The notes under the pieces are model-generated. The model was not told where the DNA came from. It saw nothing but the letters and a program-made list of their open reading frames with translations, and searched no databases. A DNA stretch of 64,000 nucleotides from Hoeflea marina. Its GTDB lineage: Bacteria > Pseudomonadota > Alphaproteobacteria > Rhizobiales > Rhizobiaceae. Position 1 is the stretch's first letter. Each line of letters begins with the position of its first letter. Of the stretch, positions 47,887-56,808 are shown in pieces. Location: NCBI RefSeq assembly GCF_003182275.1, contig NZ_QGTR01000002.1, forward strand, positions 186,001-250,000. The letters are read 5' to 3'. The translations under genes and the position numbers were made by a program.

Positions 47887-47967
47887 TGACCTGCCCCCGA
47901 ATCTCAATGCACTCGAAACCGGCAATGTCCGCTTATGGTCATTCCATCGGGCTTAGGGGGCAGGTCA
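47887..47967. mobile_element. Short element with 12-bp perfect inverted ends (MITE or IS remnant)
   Basis: TGACCTGCCCCC at 47887-47898 is repeated in inverse orientation as GGGGGCAGGTCA at 47956-47967. The end sequence resembles termini of rhizobial IS3-type elements from memory. The 57-base interior has no coding capacity. Confidence 0.55.
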
Positions 47968-48119
47968 CCTTTCTTCGGAGGTCTGGAGCGTTTTCGGTTC
48001 CGTGGCGCCCCATATGTCGCAAGGATCCGGCCGGCCGGAAGCGGCAGCAGCATTGGAGGAGACGCCGGGTCTGCTGTTTCCCGTTGATGCCGCCGGGGAC
48101 CCAGGACAGGGAGACCCTC

Positions 48120-48218
48120 ATGCATGTCGCCCGACAGTGTGCGTCGGTTTCGGGATCACGACATGCACAATTGCAGGAGCTAAAGCACGCCGCGTGAACC
48201 TGGATTCACGCGGCGTGC
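48120..48218. repeat. Dispersed rhizobial-type palindromic repeat, copy 2, with terminal hairpin
   Basis: The first half repeats the motif of 26860-26909 (CCCGACAGTGTG, CGGTTTCGGGATCACGACAT). The second half is a 14-bp perfect stem with a 6-base loop at 48185-48218, which could also stop transcription, although no T run follows. Confidence 0.75.
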
Positions 48219-48292
48219 AATAGGTCACGCGTAGCGCCGCCCCTGTCCGGATGCGGCCCCGGGGCATGCCCGCGTGCCGCGTACCGCGGGCT

Positions 48293-49189
48293 TCAGCGTT
48301 CCGGGAGGCGCTTGACCCGGATCTCCGCGCCATCCATGGGCGCCAGCCTGGCCGGCAGGATGTGGCGGTCCCAGAACCGGGCAAGTCCGTCCCGAGCGGC
48401 GACCTCGACGAGAAACCTGTTCTGCCATCCCCACGTCCTCGGCAGATCGGGGGACTCGTCGAACAGCCGCCGGTATTTGTCCGCTCGCCTCTTGAGGCCA
48501 TCGATGCCGCGCATTGGATAGTGCCTGATGTGCATGGCGTCATCCGAGACCTGCCGCTGAGCCGCATCATCGGAATAGTCCGTGACATGGTGCGCGCCGG
48601 CCGACAGCTTCCTGACGCGGCCGAGCGGGAAGAACAGCTTCGGGTTGGCGGAGATGTCGCAGAAGAACAGCGGGTGTTCGAGCCCGTCGACAACGTCGCC
48701 CCAGGGGGCGCCGGACTCGATCTTCTGCCGGATGGATCGGGTGTCGAAGCCCTTTTCGATGCTGTTGCGAAATCGCGCTACCACATCGCTGCCCGGCCAG
48801 AGATTGCTGTCCGTGTCCGGAAAGCAGTTGGTGCGACCGAGACGGTGGATGGTGGCGCCATCCATCAACGACGCCAGACTGCGGTGCGGAAAGACGAACT
48901 CGTCGGCGTCGCACAGGCAGAAATAGGCGCTGGCGTTCCTGGCCCGGGCCGCGTCGAGCAGGATGTCGATCCAGGCGTCGCTGGCAGGCTCGGTGCGCTG
49001 CTTGCGGATCAAAGAGACCACCCCCTGACGCGCATAATCGGCGAGAATGTCGAGGCTGCCGTCGAGCGAGCCATGATCGATGATGTGAAAATGCGTGAAC
49101 CCGCACGCAAGGTGATGCCGCAGTTTCTGGTCGAGAATGTCTTCCTCGTCCTGCACCGCGAAGGCCATGACCGCTTCAAACCGCGACAT
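48293..49189 (-). CDS. Glycosyltransferase family 2-like protein
   Basis: The 298-aa protein begins EAVMAFAVQDEEDILDQKLRHH and contains FHIIDHGSLDGSLDIL and FCLCDADEFVFP, the last being a DxD-type metal and nucleotide-sugar site. These fit the Glyco_tranf_2_4/GT92-like group. Starts at 49189 or 49195 both lie within the end of the upstream gene. It is the last gene of a minus-strand set with a second transferase, two methyltransferases and a CmcI-like protein, which suggests synthesis or decoration of a surface glycan. Confidence 0.75.
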   Translation of the reverse strand: MSRFEAVMAFAVQDEEDILDQKLRHHLACGFTHFHIIDHGSLDGSLDILADYARQGVVSLIRKQRTEPASDAWIDILLDAARARNASAYFCLCDADEFVFPHRSLASLMDGATIHRLGRTNCFPDTDSNLWPGSDVVARFRNSIEKGFDTRSIRQKIESGAPWGDVVDGLEHPLFFCDISANPKLFFPLGRVRKLSAGAHHVTDYSDDAAQRQVSDDAMHIRHYPMRGIDGLKRRADKYRRLFDESPDLPRTWGWQNRFLVEVAARDGLARFWDRHILPARLAPMDGAEIRVKRLPER

Positions 49190-50033
49190 GGACATCCCAG
49201 AAGGTCTTGAGCTCCGAAAGGTCGGTGGATGCCTCGATCCGGTCAAGAGCTCCCCGGGCGATGCCGCGGCGGTCGTCCGGGCGGGCGAGCCAGCCGGTGA
49301 CGCAGTCCGAGAGGGCCATGGCGTCGCTGTTCCACCATCCGGACAGCGGCCGCAGTTCCGGCTCGATCTCGGTCCGGTCCTCGGAAAGCGAAAACACACC
49401 GATATGGGCCATCGACATCAGCCGCATCAGGCCGATATGCGCAAAGGGCGGGCGGTGGCCGAGATGCAGCACGATCTTCGCTCGCGCGGCCAGCTCGTTT
49501 CGCATGTGGAAGGTGGTGAGGTCGCCGACGTCGAGGCAGCGCAAACGGCAGGTTCCCGCCAGTGCGTCGAGCAGCCCGGCGCGGCTGTCATAGATCCTGC
49601 CGAAGAACAGCACATCGATGTCGCAGTCCTTCTCGCCCATCGGCCGGTGTGTCGCCAGCACCGGGCAGTGCGACGGCGCCAGCTTGAACACCGGCAGGCC
49701 GAACGTCCGCTGCAGGAACCGTGCCGACTGCTCGAAATAGGTCAGGAAGGCTGCCGCATGCCGAAACAGCCGGTTCCTCGGCTCGCTGAACCAGAACGCC
49801 GTCTCCGGCTTGAAATTGATCATCCCCGCATCGATGAGTTCCGCATCGAAGATGACATATCCCGGACCGGCGCCGATCAGGCGGTCGATGACGGCGTCAT
49901 CGACATAGGGAAAGCCGATCAACACGTTCAGGCAGGACGGATCCAGCCTGCCCCGGTCCATGCTGACATCGTGGCCGATGCGCCGCAGCCAGTAGGCCAG
50001 GCTGATATAGATCTCCTCCTTGAGGACGCTCAT
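49176..50033 (-). CDS. Glycosyltransferase-like protein of unknown specificity
   Basis: The 285-aa protein has a GT-B-like pattern: VLFFGRIYDSRAGLLDAL, LAARAKIVLHLGHRPPFAHIGLMRLMSMAHIGVFSL and a late EPELRPL region where family members bind the sugar nucleotide. The reading frame continues in protein-like sequence upstream of ATG 50033 (RVHLAIFDPNPG) without an ATG, GTG or TTG, so the true start may be a rarer codon or the 5' end may be altered. It overlaps the next gene by 14 bases or more. Confidence 0.55.
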   Translation of the reverse strand: MSVLKEEIYISLAYWLRRIGHDVSMDRGRLDPSCLNVLIGFPYVDDAVIDRLIGAGPGYVIFDAELIDAGMINFKPETAFWFSEPRNRLFRHAAAFLTYFEQSARFLQRTFGLPVFKLAPSHCPVLATHRPMGEKDCDIDVLFFGRIYDSRAGLLDALAGTCRLRCLDVGDLTTFHMRNELAARAKIVLHLGHRPPFAHIGLMRLMSMAHIGVFSLSEDRTEIEPELRPLSGWWNSDAMALSDCVTGWLARPDDRRGIARGALDRIEASTDLSELKTFWDVHVAV

Positions 50034-50077
50034 CCCCGGATTCGGGTCGAAGATCGCCAGGTGAACGCGGATCGGAC

Positions 50078-50839
50078 CTACTCCACGACAAAATAGCTGG
50101 GATGCGTCAGGTACGGCACCCGCCGCAGGGCGATGTTGCCGAGACCGAGAGTGTCGCGCACGGCGAGCGTCTCGCCCGGAAAGGCTTCGTCGTTGAGCTC
50201 GTCGAGCACCACGATGCTTCCCCTGGTCAGAAACGGCGCGATCTCCTCGAGCACCACCCTGGTCGGGCTGTAGAGATCCATGTCGAGATAGGCGAGCGAG
50301 ATGATCGTCTGCGGTCTCTGCTTGAGGAAGGCCGGGACGGTCTGGCGGGCATCGCCCTTGATGATGTCGAACTTCACCTTGTGACTGAGCGGCTTGGTCA
50401 GCTCATTGGCGCGCATCACCTCTGCCAGATGGCTCTCGTAGCCCGGCGTCGTCGCCACCGCGCCCGGCAGGTCATAGCCGGTGTTCAGGTCCTCCGGCGC
50501 CGAGTCGACGAAGCCCGAGAAGGTGTCGAAGCCGTAGATCTTGCGCAGTCCGTTGGTCGGCTCGTAGAGCGCGCGAAGGTTGGCGAATGTCGCCAGATTC
50601 TGTCCCCAGCGGCATCCGAATTCCATGATCACGCCGGGGACCGTGACGATCTGCCGGTAGAGGAGATCGAGAAACAGGATCTTGCCGATCTGCATGTGGT
50701 CCGTGTACAGCGCCGCGTTCTCCGGCCTCTCGTCGGCCGGAATCGGCGACGACGCCATCAGCTCGATCATCTTCTCGCGGCCGATCCGCTCGTCGGGATT
50801 GAAGTCGCGTTTGAAAAGCAGTCCGTCTCTTTCGGGCAT
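50078..50839 (-). CDS. TylF/MycF-like SAM-dependent methyltransferase
   Basis: The 253-aa protein carries VIMEFGCRWGQNLATFANLRA (SAM-binding loop), IYGFDTFSGF, LAYLDMDLYSPTRVVLE and GSIVVLDELNDEAFPGE. The last two carry the Asp residues that bind magnesium in sugar O-methyltransferases of the macrocin (TylF) type. It likely methylates a sugar hydroxyl in the glycan made by this cluster. It ends 44 bases before the next gene's ATG. Confidence 0.78.
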   Translation of the reverse strand: MPERDGLLFKRDFNPDERIGREKMIELMASSPIPADERPENAALYTDHMQIGKILFLDLLYRQIVTVPGVIMEFGCRWGQNLATFANLRALYEPTNGLRKIYGFDTFSGFVDSAPEDLNTGYDLPGAVATTPGYESHLAEVMRANELTKPLSHKVKFDIIKGDARQTVPAFLKQRPQTIISLAYLDMDLYSPTRVVLEEIAPFLTRGSIVVLDELNDEAFPGETLAVRDTLGLGNIALRRVPYLTHPSYFVVE

Positions 50840-50842
50840 CTG

Positions 50843-51532
50843 TCAGGCCTCTCCGATCATTCCGATGTGCAAGCTTCCGCTCATTGTCGTCCAGTCATAG
50901 GCGATCGCCTGTTCCAGCGCATCGCGGTTTTCCGGCGTCGTGTCGTGGCAGCAAAGCAGCGTGCCCGGCGTGAGCACCGGCCGCAGCCCGGCGACCATCC
51001 TCTCGATTTCATAGGGTGTGTGGCAGACGTCCGAAAAGATCAGGCCGTAGCGGGCGACGGGCAGCACATCCTTGAAGTCGCCGACGATGATCTCGACCAG
51101 GTGCTGCAGGTGGTGTCGCGCCAGCGTCTCCTTCAACCGGGCGACGATGCCGCCGGGGGACGAGATGACGGGAGCCGCGTGGGTGTCGAACAGGTCCGCT
51201 TTGGCGATGCCGCGCATCTCGGTGTCCCCGGGACACCAGAATTCGACATCGCCGTCTGCGTTGCGCCGGAAATAGCTGTCGTCGGGGTTGAGTTCGATCG
51301 ACACGACCCTGTCGCCCGGCATCCGCTCGGACCGCAGCAGCAGGCCGCGCGCCAGGCAGCAGGTGGAGCGGCCGATCCAGGGGCCTATTTCCAGAACAGG
51401 ACCCCGGGTCAGGGCCGCCAGGGCGTGCAGGGCCTGCTGCTGCACCGGCGTGAGCCAGCCCTGCACGTCCACCAGGTGCAGATGCGGTGAGAATGTCGCC
51501 AGAACCTGTTCGATACCCGCCTGGGAAATCAT
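50843..51532 (-). CDS. Class I SAM-dependent methyltransferase (Methyltransf_24-like)
   Basis: The 229-aa protein has GPVLEIGPWIGRSTCCLARGL as SAM motif I, VSIELNPDD, LIFSDVCHTPYEIERMV and LLCCHDTTPENRDAL, typical of the Methyltransf_24 class. The ATG at 51532 overlaps the stop of the upstream CmcI-like gene (ATGA). Its substrate is unknown; partnership with the glycosyltransferases suggests a sugar. Confidence 0.75.
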   Translation of the reverse strand: MISQAGIEQVLATFSPHLHLVDVQGWLTPVQQQALHALAALTRGPVLEIGPWIGRSTCCLARGLLLRSERMPGDRVVSIELNPDDSYFRRNADGDVEFWCPGDTEMRGIAKADLFDTHAAPVISSPGGIVARLKETLARHHLQHLVEIIVGDFKDVLPVARYGLIFSDVCHTPYEIERMVAGLRPVLTPGTLLCCHDTTPENRDALEQAIAYDWTTMSGSLHIGMIGEA

Positions 51533-52257
51533 CGCAGGCACTTCAGATAGCCGAGCGGAGCTTCCGATATCAGCAGCCGCTCGTCCACCGAAAGGTCGCT
51601 GCCGAAGTCGGGGTTGCCGGCCAGAAACTCCTCGACCGCCAGCAGCGGCGAGTTGCCGGGGCCGAATTCACGGTCCTCGATCGGGCCGTCCAGGTTCTCG
51701 ATGAAGGTGTCGAAGACGATGATGAAGGATCCCGGGCTCACCAGGGGAGCATAGCTCTCCAGCTCGTCGAGCACGTGGGCTTTCGAGTGGTCGGAATCAA
51801 GCACGACCATGACCGTGTCATCCTGCCGGATCTGCGACCTGATCGTCGCGATCGTGTCGGGCGAGACGGAATCGCCCTCCAGAAGCGAAATCATGTGGCT
51901 CAGCGGTCCGGTCTCGACCGCCTCCCGGGTGGAATCGAGCAGCCCCTTCTCCACGCCGATCACCCGACCCTCGGGGGAGACGAAATTCAGCACCGATGCG
52001 AGGAACAGCAGGCTGCCGCCGAAGGCCACCCCGGTTTCGACGATGATGGTCGGGCGGACGCTGTGGATGATCATCTGCATCATCACCAGGTCCTGCGGAT
52101 ACTTCAGCACCGGCCGGCCGAGCCAGTGGAAATTGTAGCCGTATCGGTGCTTGAAGGAGGTGTTCAGCCACGCCCTCGAGGTGCCTTCCAGCTCCGCATC
52201 AAGCGCCATCAGCCGGCGTCGTTCGAGGGCGACGGTTTCAAAATCTTCGAAGGTCAT
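51529..52257 (-). CDS. CmcI-type cephalosporin hydroxylase family protein (probable methyltransferase)
   Basis: The 242-aa protein matches the CmcI family (PF04989): NTSFKHRYGYNFHWLGRPVLKYPQDL, IIVETGVAFGGSLLFLASVL, VIGVEKGL, VMVVLDSDHSKAHVLDELE and GSFIIVFDTFIENL. Despite the name, CmcI proteins bind SAM and are usually methyltransferases, often in polysaccharide clusters. The ATG at 52257 was chosen because the sequence upstream to 52590 is not protein-like. It is the first gene of the minus-strand operon. Confidence 0.82.
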   Translation of the reverse strand: MTFEDFETVALERRRLMALDAELEGTSRAWLNTSFKHRYGYNFHWLGRPVLKYPQDLVMMQMIIHSVRPTIIVETGVAFGGSLLFLASVLNFVSPEGRVIGVEKGLLDSTREAVETGPLSHMISLLEGDSVSPDTIATIRSQIRQDDTVMVVLDSDHSKAHVLDELESYAPLVSPGSFIIVFDTFIENLDGPIEDREFGPGNSPLLAVEEFLAGNPDFGSDLSVDERLLISEAPLGYLKCLR

Positions 52258-52648
52258 CGAGTGGATTGTTCTCACCTGAATATGGCCTGCCAAAGGCAGA
52301 TTGGCGCTGTCCCGGGCCGGGCGGGCAGGTCGCGCAGGCGCGATCCCCGAAACTGTCCGGTGGTCCCTCCACCCGGTACCTGATAGCGCTCCGGAGCGCA
52401 AACGATTGTCGGGGGATTCGGTGTTTGGGGTGAGGACAGGTTGGCTTGCATGAAGGACATGATCGCGCCCCAGCTCGTGGTTCTGCTGCCAGGTGGCCAT
52501 CGGCGCAAGGTTCGTCGCAACGGGACTGTGGAACTCTGGGAGCCTGCGCAGAACGATGCGCAACGGGCTGCAAGCGTCAGCCCGGTGCAACTTCTCGCCG
52601 GTTGAAGCTTGGCAAGGGATTGCTTGAGATCAACAGGGATACATTTTT

Positions 52649-52664
52649 CTTGCCGATCGGGAAG
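52649..52664. promoter_or_regulatory. hipB operator candidate, site 1
   Basis: CTTGCCGATCGGGAAG, a 16-bp inverted repeat around GATC. Confidence 0.65.
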
Positions 52665-52686
52665 AAATCTCCAATTTTTGTGTGGG

Positions 52687-52702
52687 CTTCCTGATCGGTA
52701 AG
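52687..52702. promoter_or_regulatory. hipB operator candidate, site 2
   Basis: CTTCCTGATCGGTAAG, starting exactly 38 bases after site 1. Confidence 0.7.
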
Positions 52703-52724
52703 TTTTTATGGACTGTTGTTCAGT

Positions 52725-52740
52725 CTTCCTGTACGGTAAG
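52725..52740. promoter_or_regulatory. hipB operator candidate, site 3
   Basis: CTTCCTGTACGGTAAG, starting exactly 38 bases after site 2 and 22 bases before the hipB start. Confidence 0.7.
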
Positions 52741-52761
52741 TTTAATGATGGAGACAGCCAC

Positions 52762-53028
52762 ATGATCCGTTCAGCCGCAGAATTCGGCGCACTTGTCCGT
52801 GAGCACAGGAAAAAGCTGGGATGGACACAGACCCAGCTCGCCGAACGCTGCGGGACCGGTGAACGCTTCATCGTCGATCTGGAGAACGGCAAGCCCGGCT
52901 GTCATCTCGAAAAATCGCTCATCGCGGCGCGCACCGTCGGCATTGATCTCGGCGACCTGAAATCCGCCAGCCCACCCGTTGCCCCTGAAGCCGATGACGA
53001 TCTCGGCTTCCTGCCCCGTTTCTCCTGA
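52762..53028 (+). CDS. hipB: HipB-like antitoxin, helix-turn-helix (Xre family)
   Basis: The 88-aa protein has an HTH of the Xre type: FGALVREHRKKLGWTQTQLAERCGTGERFIVDLENGKPG, residues about 9-47. It represses its own operon and neutralises HipA. The ATG at 52762 is preceded by GGAG at about ten bases. hipA follows 12 bases downstream, the usual hipBA order. Three inverted repeats just upstream are probable binding sites. Confidence 0.88.
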   Translation: MIRSAAEFGALVREHRKKLGWTQTQLAERCGTGERFIVDLENGKPGCHLEKSLIAARTVGIDLGDLKSASPPVAPEADDDLGFLPRFS

Positions 53029-53040
53029 TCAGGTGCCCGT

Positions 53041-54282
53041 GTGACCACGATCTACTACGAGACCTGGCCCGTCGCCCGCCTCATCGACCGCGACGGGATT
53101 TCTCTCACGTACGATCCGAGCTGGGAAAGCCGCGCCTCGGCCTTCCCTATCTCCCTGGCCATGCCTCTGAGGGCAGGCCCCTACGGGGCTGAGCAGATCA
53201 TGCCCTGGCTTGCCAATCTTCTGCCGGAAACGCATCTCTCCGAGATCGGCCAGCAGCTGAAGATTTCGCCTCAGGATATCGTCGGCCTTCTCATGAAGCT
53301 CGGCCGCGATACAGCGGGAGCCTTCTCGATCGGCGAGCCGCGGAGAGACGGAAACAATTTCCGCGTCGTCCCCGATGAGGCAGCGCTTGAGCGCATCCTG
53401 AAAGAACTGCCCGAGCGACCCTTCCTTATAGGAGAGCAGGGCGTGTCGATGTCGCTGGCGGGCGTTCAGGACAAGCTGCCCGTCTACATCGGCGAAGACG
53501 GCAGGATCGCCATTCCCGTCGATGGCACGCCTTCCACGCATATTCTGAAACCCGACATCAGACGCCTGGCCGGCAGCGTTCAGAATGAATTCTTCTGCAT
53601 GACACTCGCCAAGCTCTGCGGCCTGGAGACGGCCGAGGTGACGACCGGCAGGGCAGGCAAGCGGGACTATCTGCTGGTCACGCGGTATGACCGCATCGCC
53701 GACAGCCAAGGCACGATCCGTCGCATCCACCAGGAGGATTTCTGCCAGCTGCTTGGCCTGTTCCCGTCCGAAAAATACGAGCGCGCAGGACTTGACCAGC
53801 GCGGTGGCGCGTCACTCGTACAGATGTTTGAGGCGTTGGCTCGCTATGCTTCGCCCGCCGAACGGCTGAGGCTGCTCGACGCGGTCATCTTCAACATCCT
53901 GATCTGCAACTCCGACTCCCATGCCAAGAACTACTCCGTCCTGATTGGGGCGGCCGGCACGGCCAGACTTGCACCGCTTTATGACTTGATGTGCGCTGCG
54001 GCTTACAAACAGGTGGATCAATCGCTTCCCCAGAAAATCGGGACAAAGCGAAATGCCGATGAGCTTCAAGGCGATGATTGGCGGCGATTTGCCGAAGCCG
54101 TGGCCTTGAGCCCAGTCTCGGTGATCAGGCGTGTGCGTGAAATGGCGGACCAGGTCGTGAGCCAGCTGGATGACAGACCTGACATGCTTTTTGGCGGGCA
54201 GGGCGCAAGCGTGGAGATGGCCGACAAACTCCGACCCCTGATAAGTAAGAGGTGCAAGCGGATAGACCGACAGCTTGGATAG
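53041..54282 (+). CDS. hipA: HipA-like serine/threonine kinase toxin
   Basis: HipA phosphorylates an aminoacyl-tRNA synthetase (GltX in the E. coli paradigm) and induces dormancy. The 413-aa protein has an N-terminal HipA_N domain (PISLAMPLRAGPYGAEQIMPWLANLLPE). The ATP-binding region contains SLAGVQDK at 138-145 and HILKPD. The catalytic loop ICNSDSHAKNYS (about 288-299) and the metal-binding LAPLYDLM (about 310-317) are intact, so it should be active. The start is a GTG. Its target in this organism is not known. Confidence 0.9.
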   Translation: MTTIYYETWPVARLIDRDGISLTYDPSWESRASAFPISLAMPLRAGPYGAEQIMPWLANLLPETHLSEIGQQLKISPQDIVGLLMKLGRDTAGAFSIGEPRRDGNNFRVVPDEAALERILKELPERPFLIGEQGVSMSLAGVQDKLPVYIGEDGRIAIPVDGTPSTHILKPDIRRLAGSVQNEFFCMTLAKLCGLETAEVTTGRAGKRDYLLVTRYDRIADSQGTIRRIHQEDFCQLLGLFPSEKYERAGLDQRGGASLVQMFEALARYASPAERLRLLDAVIFNILICNSDSHAKNYSVLIGAAGTARLAPLYDLMCAAAYKQVDQSLPQKIGTKRNADELQGDDWRRFAEAVALSPVSVIRRVREMADQVVSQLDDRPDMLFGGQGASVEMADKLRPLISKRCKRIDRQLG

Positions 54283-54622
54283 CCGGCGCAACTGCATCAT
54301 GCTTCACGGGGGGACGCATGCCCCGCTGCCGCGCAGGGCTCATGGCATCACACGCTCATCTTTGTCGCGGGATGCCACATATGGAAGCCAGGGAACGAGG
54401 GTGCGGGGACACTCCGCCTGCCTCGCGTCCTCGCTATCGGTCGCATCTGCGGTCGGAGAGGCAGGCGCAATCCGAATCCAGGCCTGCGAGCCGCACTCCC
54501 GGGAGGAACCGAACGTTCTCGGTCGGGCGCCCGCGGCCCGTTCCTGCAACAGTCCTTGGTTCACCGCGCAGCCGACGATTGAGTGCCAGTTAACCTGTTG
54601 ATTTTTAAGGCTTGAAAAGGTT
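54283..54622. other. Intergenic region between hipA and tRNA-Gln
   Basis: About 340 bases, convergent between hipA and the tRNA gene. Nothing recognisable is seen apart from short frames. Confidence 0.45.
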
Positions 54623-54696
54623 TGGCTGGGGAACCTGGATTCGAACCAGGACTAACGGAGTCAGAGTCCGTGGGTCTACCGTTAACCTATTCCCCA
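54623..54696 (-). tRNA. tRNA-Gln (anticodon CTG)
   Basis: The reverse strand folds into a full cloverleaf: acceptor TGGGGAA paired with TTCCCCA, D arm with GGTTAACGGTAGACC, anticodon stem ACGGA/TCCGT around loop CTCTGAC with anticodon CTG, T arm CTGGT-TCGAATC-CAGGT and an encoded 3' CCA. A short T-rich stretch follows the gene on the minus strand. Confidence 0.95.
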
Positions 54697-55152
54697 ATAT
54701 GCGCCCCGGCAAATGCGGTGCGCGGGCGGCTTATAGCCAATTCCCCGCGCCGATGCAAATGCCTGGCGGCACTTTTTTTCAGCGCCCGGGATGGGCGGCC
54801 AGCCGCCGGCCGCGCGGGCCCCGCGGCGCGGCCGCGGAGGGCGCACCGCTGGCCGACCACATCCGGCGTGCGTCCCCCTTCTGGCCAGGTTTCCGCCGCT
54901 CGCATCACGCCCGCCGTCCGCTTAGGTCTTGAGGATTCCCATCCCGAGCCTGATGCGTACGCCACCGCGTCCGCGAACATTGCCCGCGTGTCGCCGCATC
55001 CCCGATGCGGCCCGTGCGCCAGGCGCGCGCCGGCCGTCATGCCGGCTTCACAAAAAGGATTTTGCGAACCCGTCGCCATTTGCTAGTGTCGGCCCAACAG
55101 AAATCGAGAGGCGCGGCGGGTTCGGTCCTGCGAGCGTGCCACAGGACAGACC
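54697..55152. other. Intergenic region between tRNA-Gln and the ppx-like gene
   Basis: About 455 bases of very high GC. A 130-codon minus-strand frame covers it but has no ribosome site and an Arg/Ala composition typical of shadow frames. It probably contains the promoters for both flanking genes. Confidence 0.45.
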
Positions 55153-56808
55153 GTGACCAACTCCCCGGACGGCGAAAGGCCGGACAAGGGGGAGACACTG
55201 GCAGGTGAAAGGCCGTCGGCAGGCGCCCGAGAGGCAGCTTCAGGCGGCACGGAGACAGGACGCGGCCATGCTGCGTCCTCCGGTTCAACGACAGGCGGGA
55301 CTCCGTCTGATGGAACCGCCGCCAGTGCATCCCCGGACGTCAAGACCCAGGCGGAGCCGCGCGGGCGCCGCAGGCGTCGGCGCCGCAAGTCGCCCCAGGC
55401 ATCTGCAAGACCACCGGCGCCCGACGGCGCGTCCGGCCAGACGGCCGACGCGCGGTCGCAGTCCGCGCGGCCCGACCGCGGGTCGGCGGACGCCGTGCCG
55501 TCTGGCGAGACCGGCCGCGCCGCGGACTCCCAAGCCAAGGGCAAGAAGGGCCGCAAGCGCCGCCGCAAGCCGGCCCGCGCGCTGCAGGGCCGCCCGCTCG
55601 TGGCGCCCTCCGGCAGGCCGCCGCAGGGCCATCCCGCCGCCAGCGCCGCCGGCCCTTCGTCGGGCCCGCAATCCCCGTCGCCGCGTCTCGAGCAACCGGC
55701 GACCGGTCCCCGGCCGCAACCGCGCCCGCCGCTCGATGACCTCTATGCCGCCCTCGATCTCGGCACCAACAACTGCCGGCTGCTGATCGCCCAGCCAACG
55801 CGGCCGGGCCAGTTCCGCGTCGTCGACGCCTTCTCCCGCATCGTCCGCCTTGGCGAGGGCCTGGCCGCCACCGGGCGCCTGTCCGAGGAGGCGATGGACC
55901 GCGCGGTGGAGGCGCTGCGCGTCTGCGCCGCCAAGCTCGGCAACCGCACCCTGCGGCTGGAGCGGCTGATCGCCACCGAGGCCTGCCGCTCGGCGGCCAA
56001 CGGCGCCGAGTTCCTGGCCCGCGTGCTCAGCGAGACCGGCCTCGACCTCGAGATCGTCGACCGCCAGACCGAGGCGCGGCTGGCGGTCGCCGGCTGCTCC
56101 TCGCTGGTCGGCCGCGAGACCGACGGCCTGGTGCTCTTCGACATCGGCGGAGGCTCCTCGGAGATCGCCATGATCGACCTGACCCATGACCGCTCCAACC
56201 GGCTCGCCAACCACATCAAGGCCTGGACCTCGCTGCCGGTCGGCGTGGTCACCCTGTCCGAACGCCACGGCGGCAGCCTGGTGACGCCCGAGGTTTTCGC
56301 CGCCATGGTGGCCGAAGTCGACGGCATGCTCGACGCCTTCCTGCCGCCGCCGCTGCCGGCCTTCGAGAATCCCGAGGGCCGCCATCGCGTGCATCTGCTC
56401 GGAACCTCCGGAACGGTCACCACGCTGGCCGGCCTGCATCTCGAGCTGCCGCGCTACGACCGCCGCAAGGTCGACGGGCTGTGGCTGGAAAACGCCGAGG
56501 TCGACCGCATGCTCGATCTGCTCCTGTCGTGGGACTTCGAGGCGCGCGCGGCCAATCCCTGCATCGGCGCCGACCGCGCAGACCTGGTTCTGGCCGGATG
56601 CGCCATCCTGCAGTCGATCCGCAAGCGCTGGCCGTCGGAGCGCATGCGCGTCGCAGACCGCGGCCTGCGCGAGGGGCTGCTCAATGAAATGATGGCCGCG
56701 GACGGTGCCTGGCGCCGCAGCGGCCGCAGGCACCGCGCGCGGCTCCAGGGGAGCGGCCCTGCCGCCCCCCTGTCCGGCGGCGGCAACGCCGGAGAGGGTC
56801 GATCATGA
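55153..56808 (+). CDS. Ppx/GppA-family phosphatase with long disordered N-terminus
   Basis: The protein (551 aa, GTG start) hydrolyses polyphosphate or (p)ppGpp-type substrates. Residues 1 to about 193 are low-complexity Pro, Ala, Arg and Ser with basic clusters. The ASKHA-fold domain then begins with [18 protein letters not shown], followed by [32 protein letters not shown] and [16 protein letters not shown], all typical phosphatase motifs. It lacks the C-terminal HD domain of long Ppx proteins. rlmE overlaps its end by four bases, a common arrangement in this order. Confidence 0.9.
   Translation: MTNSPDGERPDKGETLAGERPSAGAREAASGGTETGRGHAASSGSTTGGTPSDGTAASASPDVKTQAEPRGRRRRRRRKSPQASARPPAPDGASGQTADARSQSARPDRGSADAVPSGETGRAADSQAKGKKGRKRRRKPARALQGRPLVAPSGRPPQGHPAASAAGPSSGPQSPSPRLEQPATGPRPQPRPPLDDLYAALDLGTNNCRLLIAQPTRPGQFRVVDAFSRIVRLGEGLAATGRLSEEAMDRAVEALRVCAAKLGNRTLRLERLIATEACRSAANGAEFLARVLSETGLDLEIVDRQTEARLAVAGCSSLVGRETDGLVLFDIGGGSSEIAMIDLTHDRSNRLANHIKAWTSLPVGVVTLSERHGGSLVTPEVFAAMVAEVDGMLDAFLPPPLPAFENPEGRHRVHLLGTSGTVTTLAGLHLELPRYDRRKVDGLWLENAEVDRMLDLLLSWDFEARAANPCIGADRADLVLAGCAILQSIRKRWPSERMRVADRGLREGLLNEMMAADGAWRRSGRRHRARLQGSGPAAPLSGGGNAGEGRS

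Larger units (their letters stand above)
47814..48292. other. Intergenic region after the B6 cluster
   Basis: About 480 bases without a gene. They hold an 81-bp element with inverted ends (47887-47967) and a dispersed palindromic repeat with a long hairpin (48120-48218). Confidence 0.55.
52258..52761. other. Divergent intergenic region between the glycan operon and hipBA
   Basis: About 500 bases without a gene. The right third is AT-rich and holds three regularly spaced inverted repeats next to hipB. Confidence 0.5.

Noticed and set aside
54687..55079. 130-codon minus-strand frame next to the tRNA
   Set aside because: It begins and ends in extreme-GC intergenic DNA, overlaps the tRNA edge, and has Arg/Ala-rich shadow composition.
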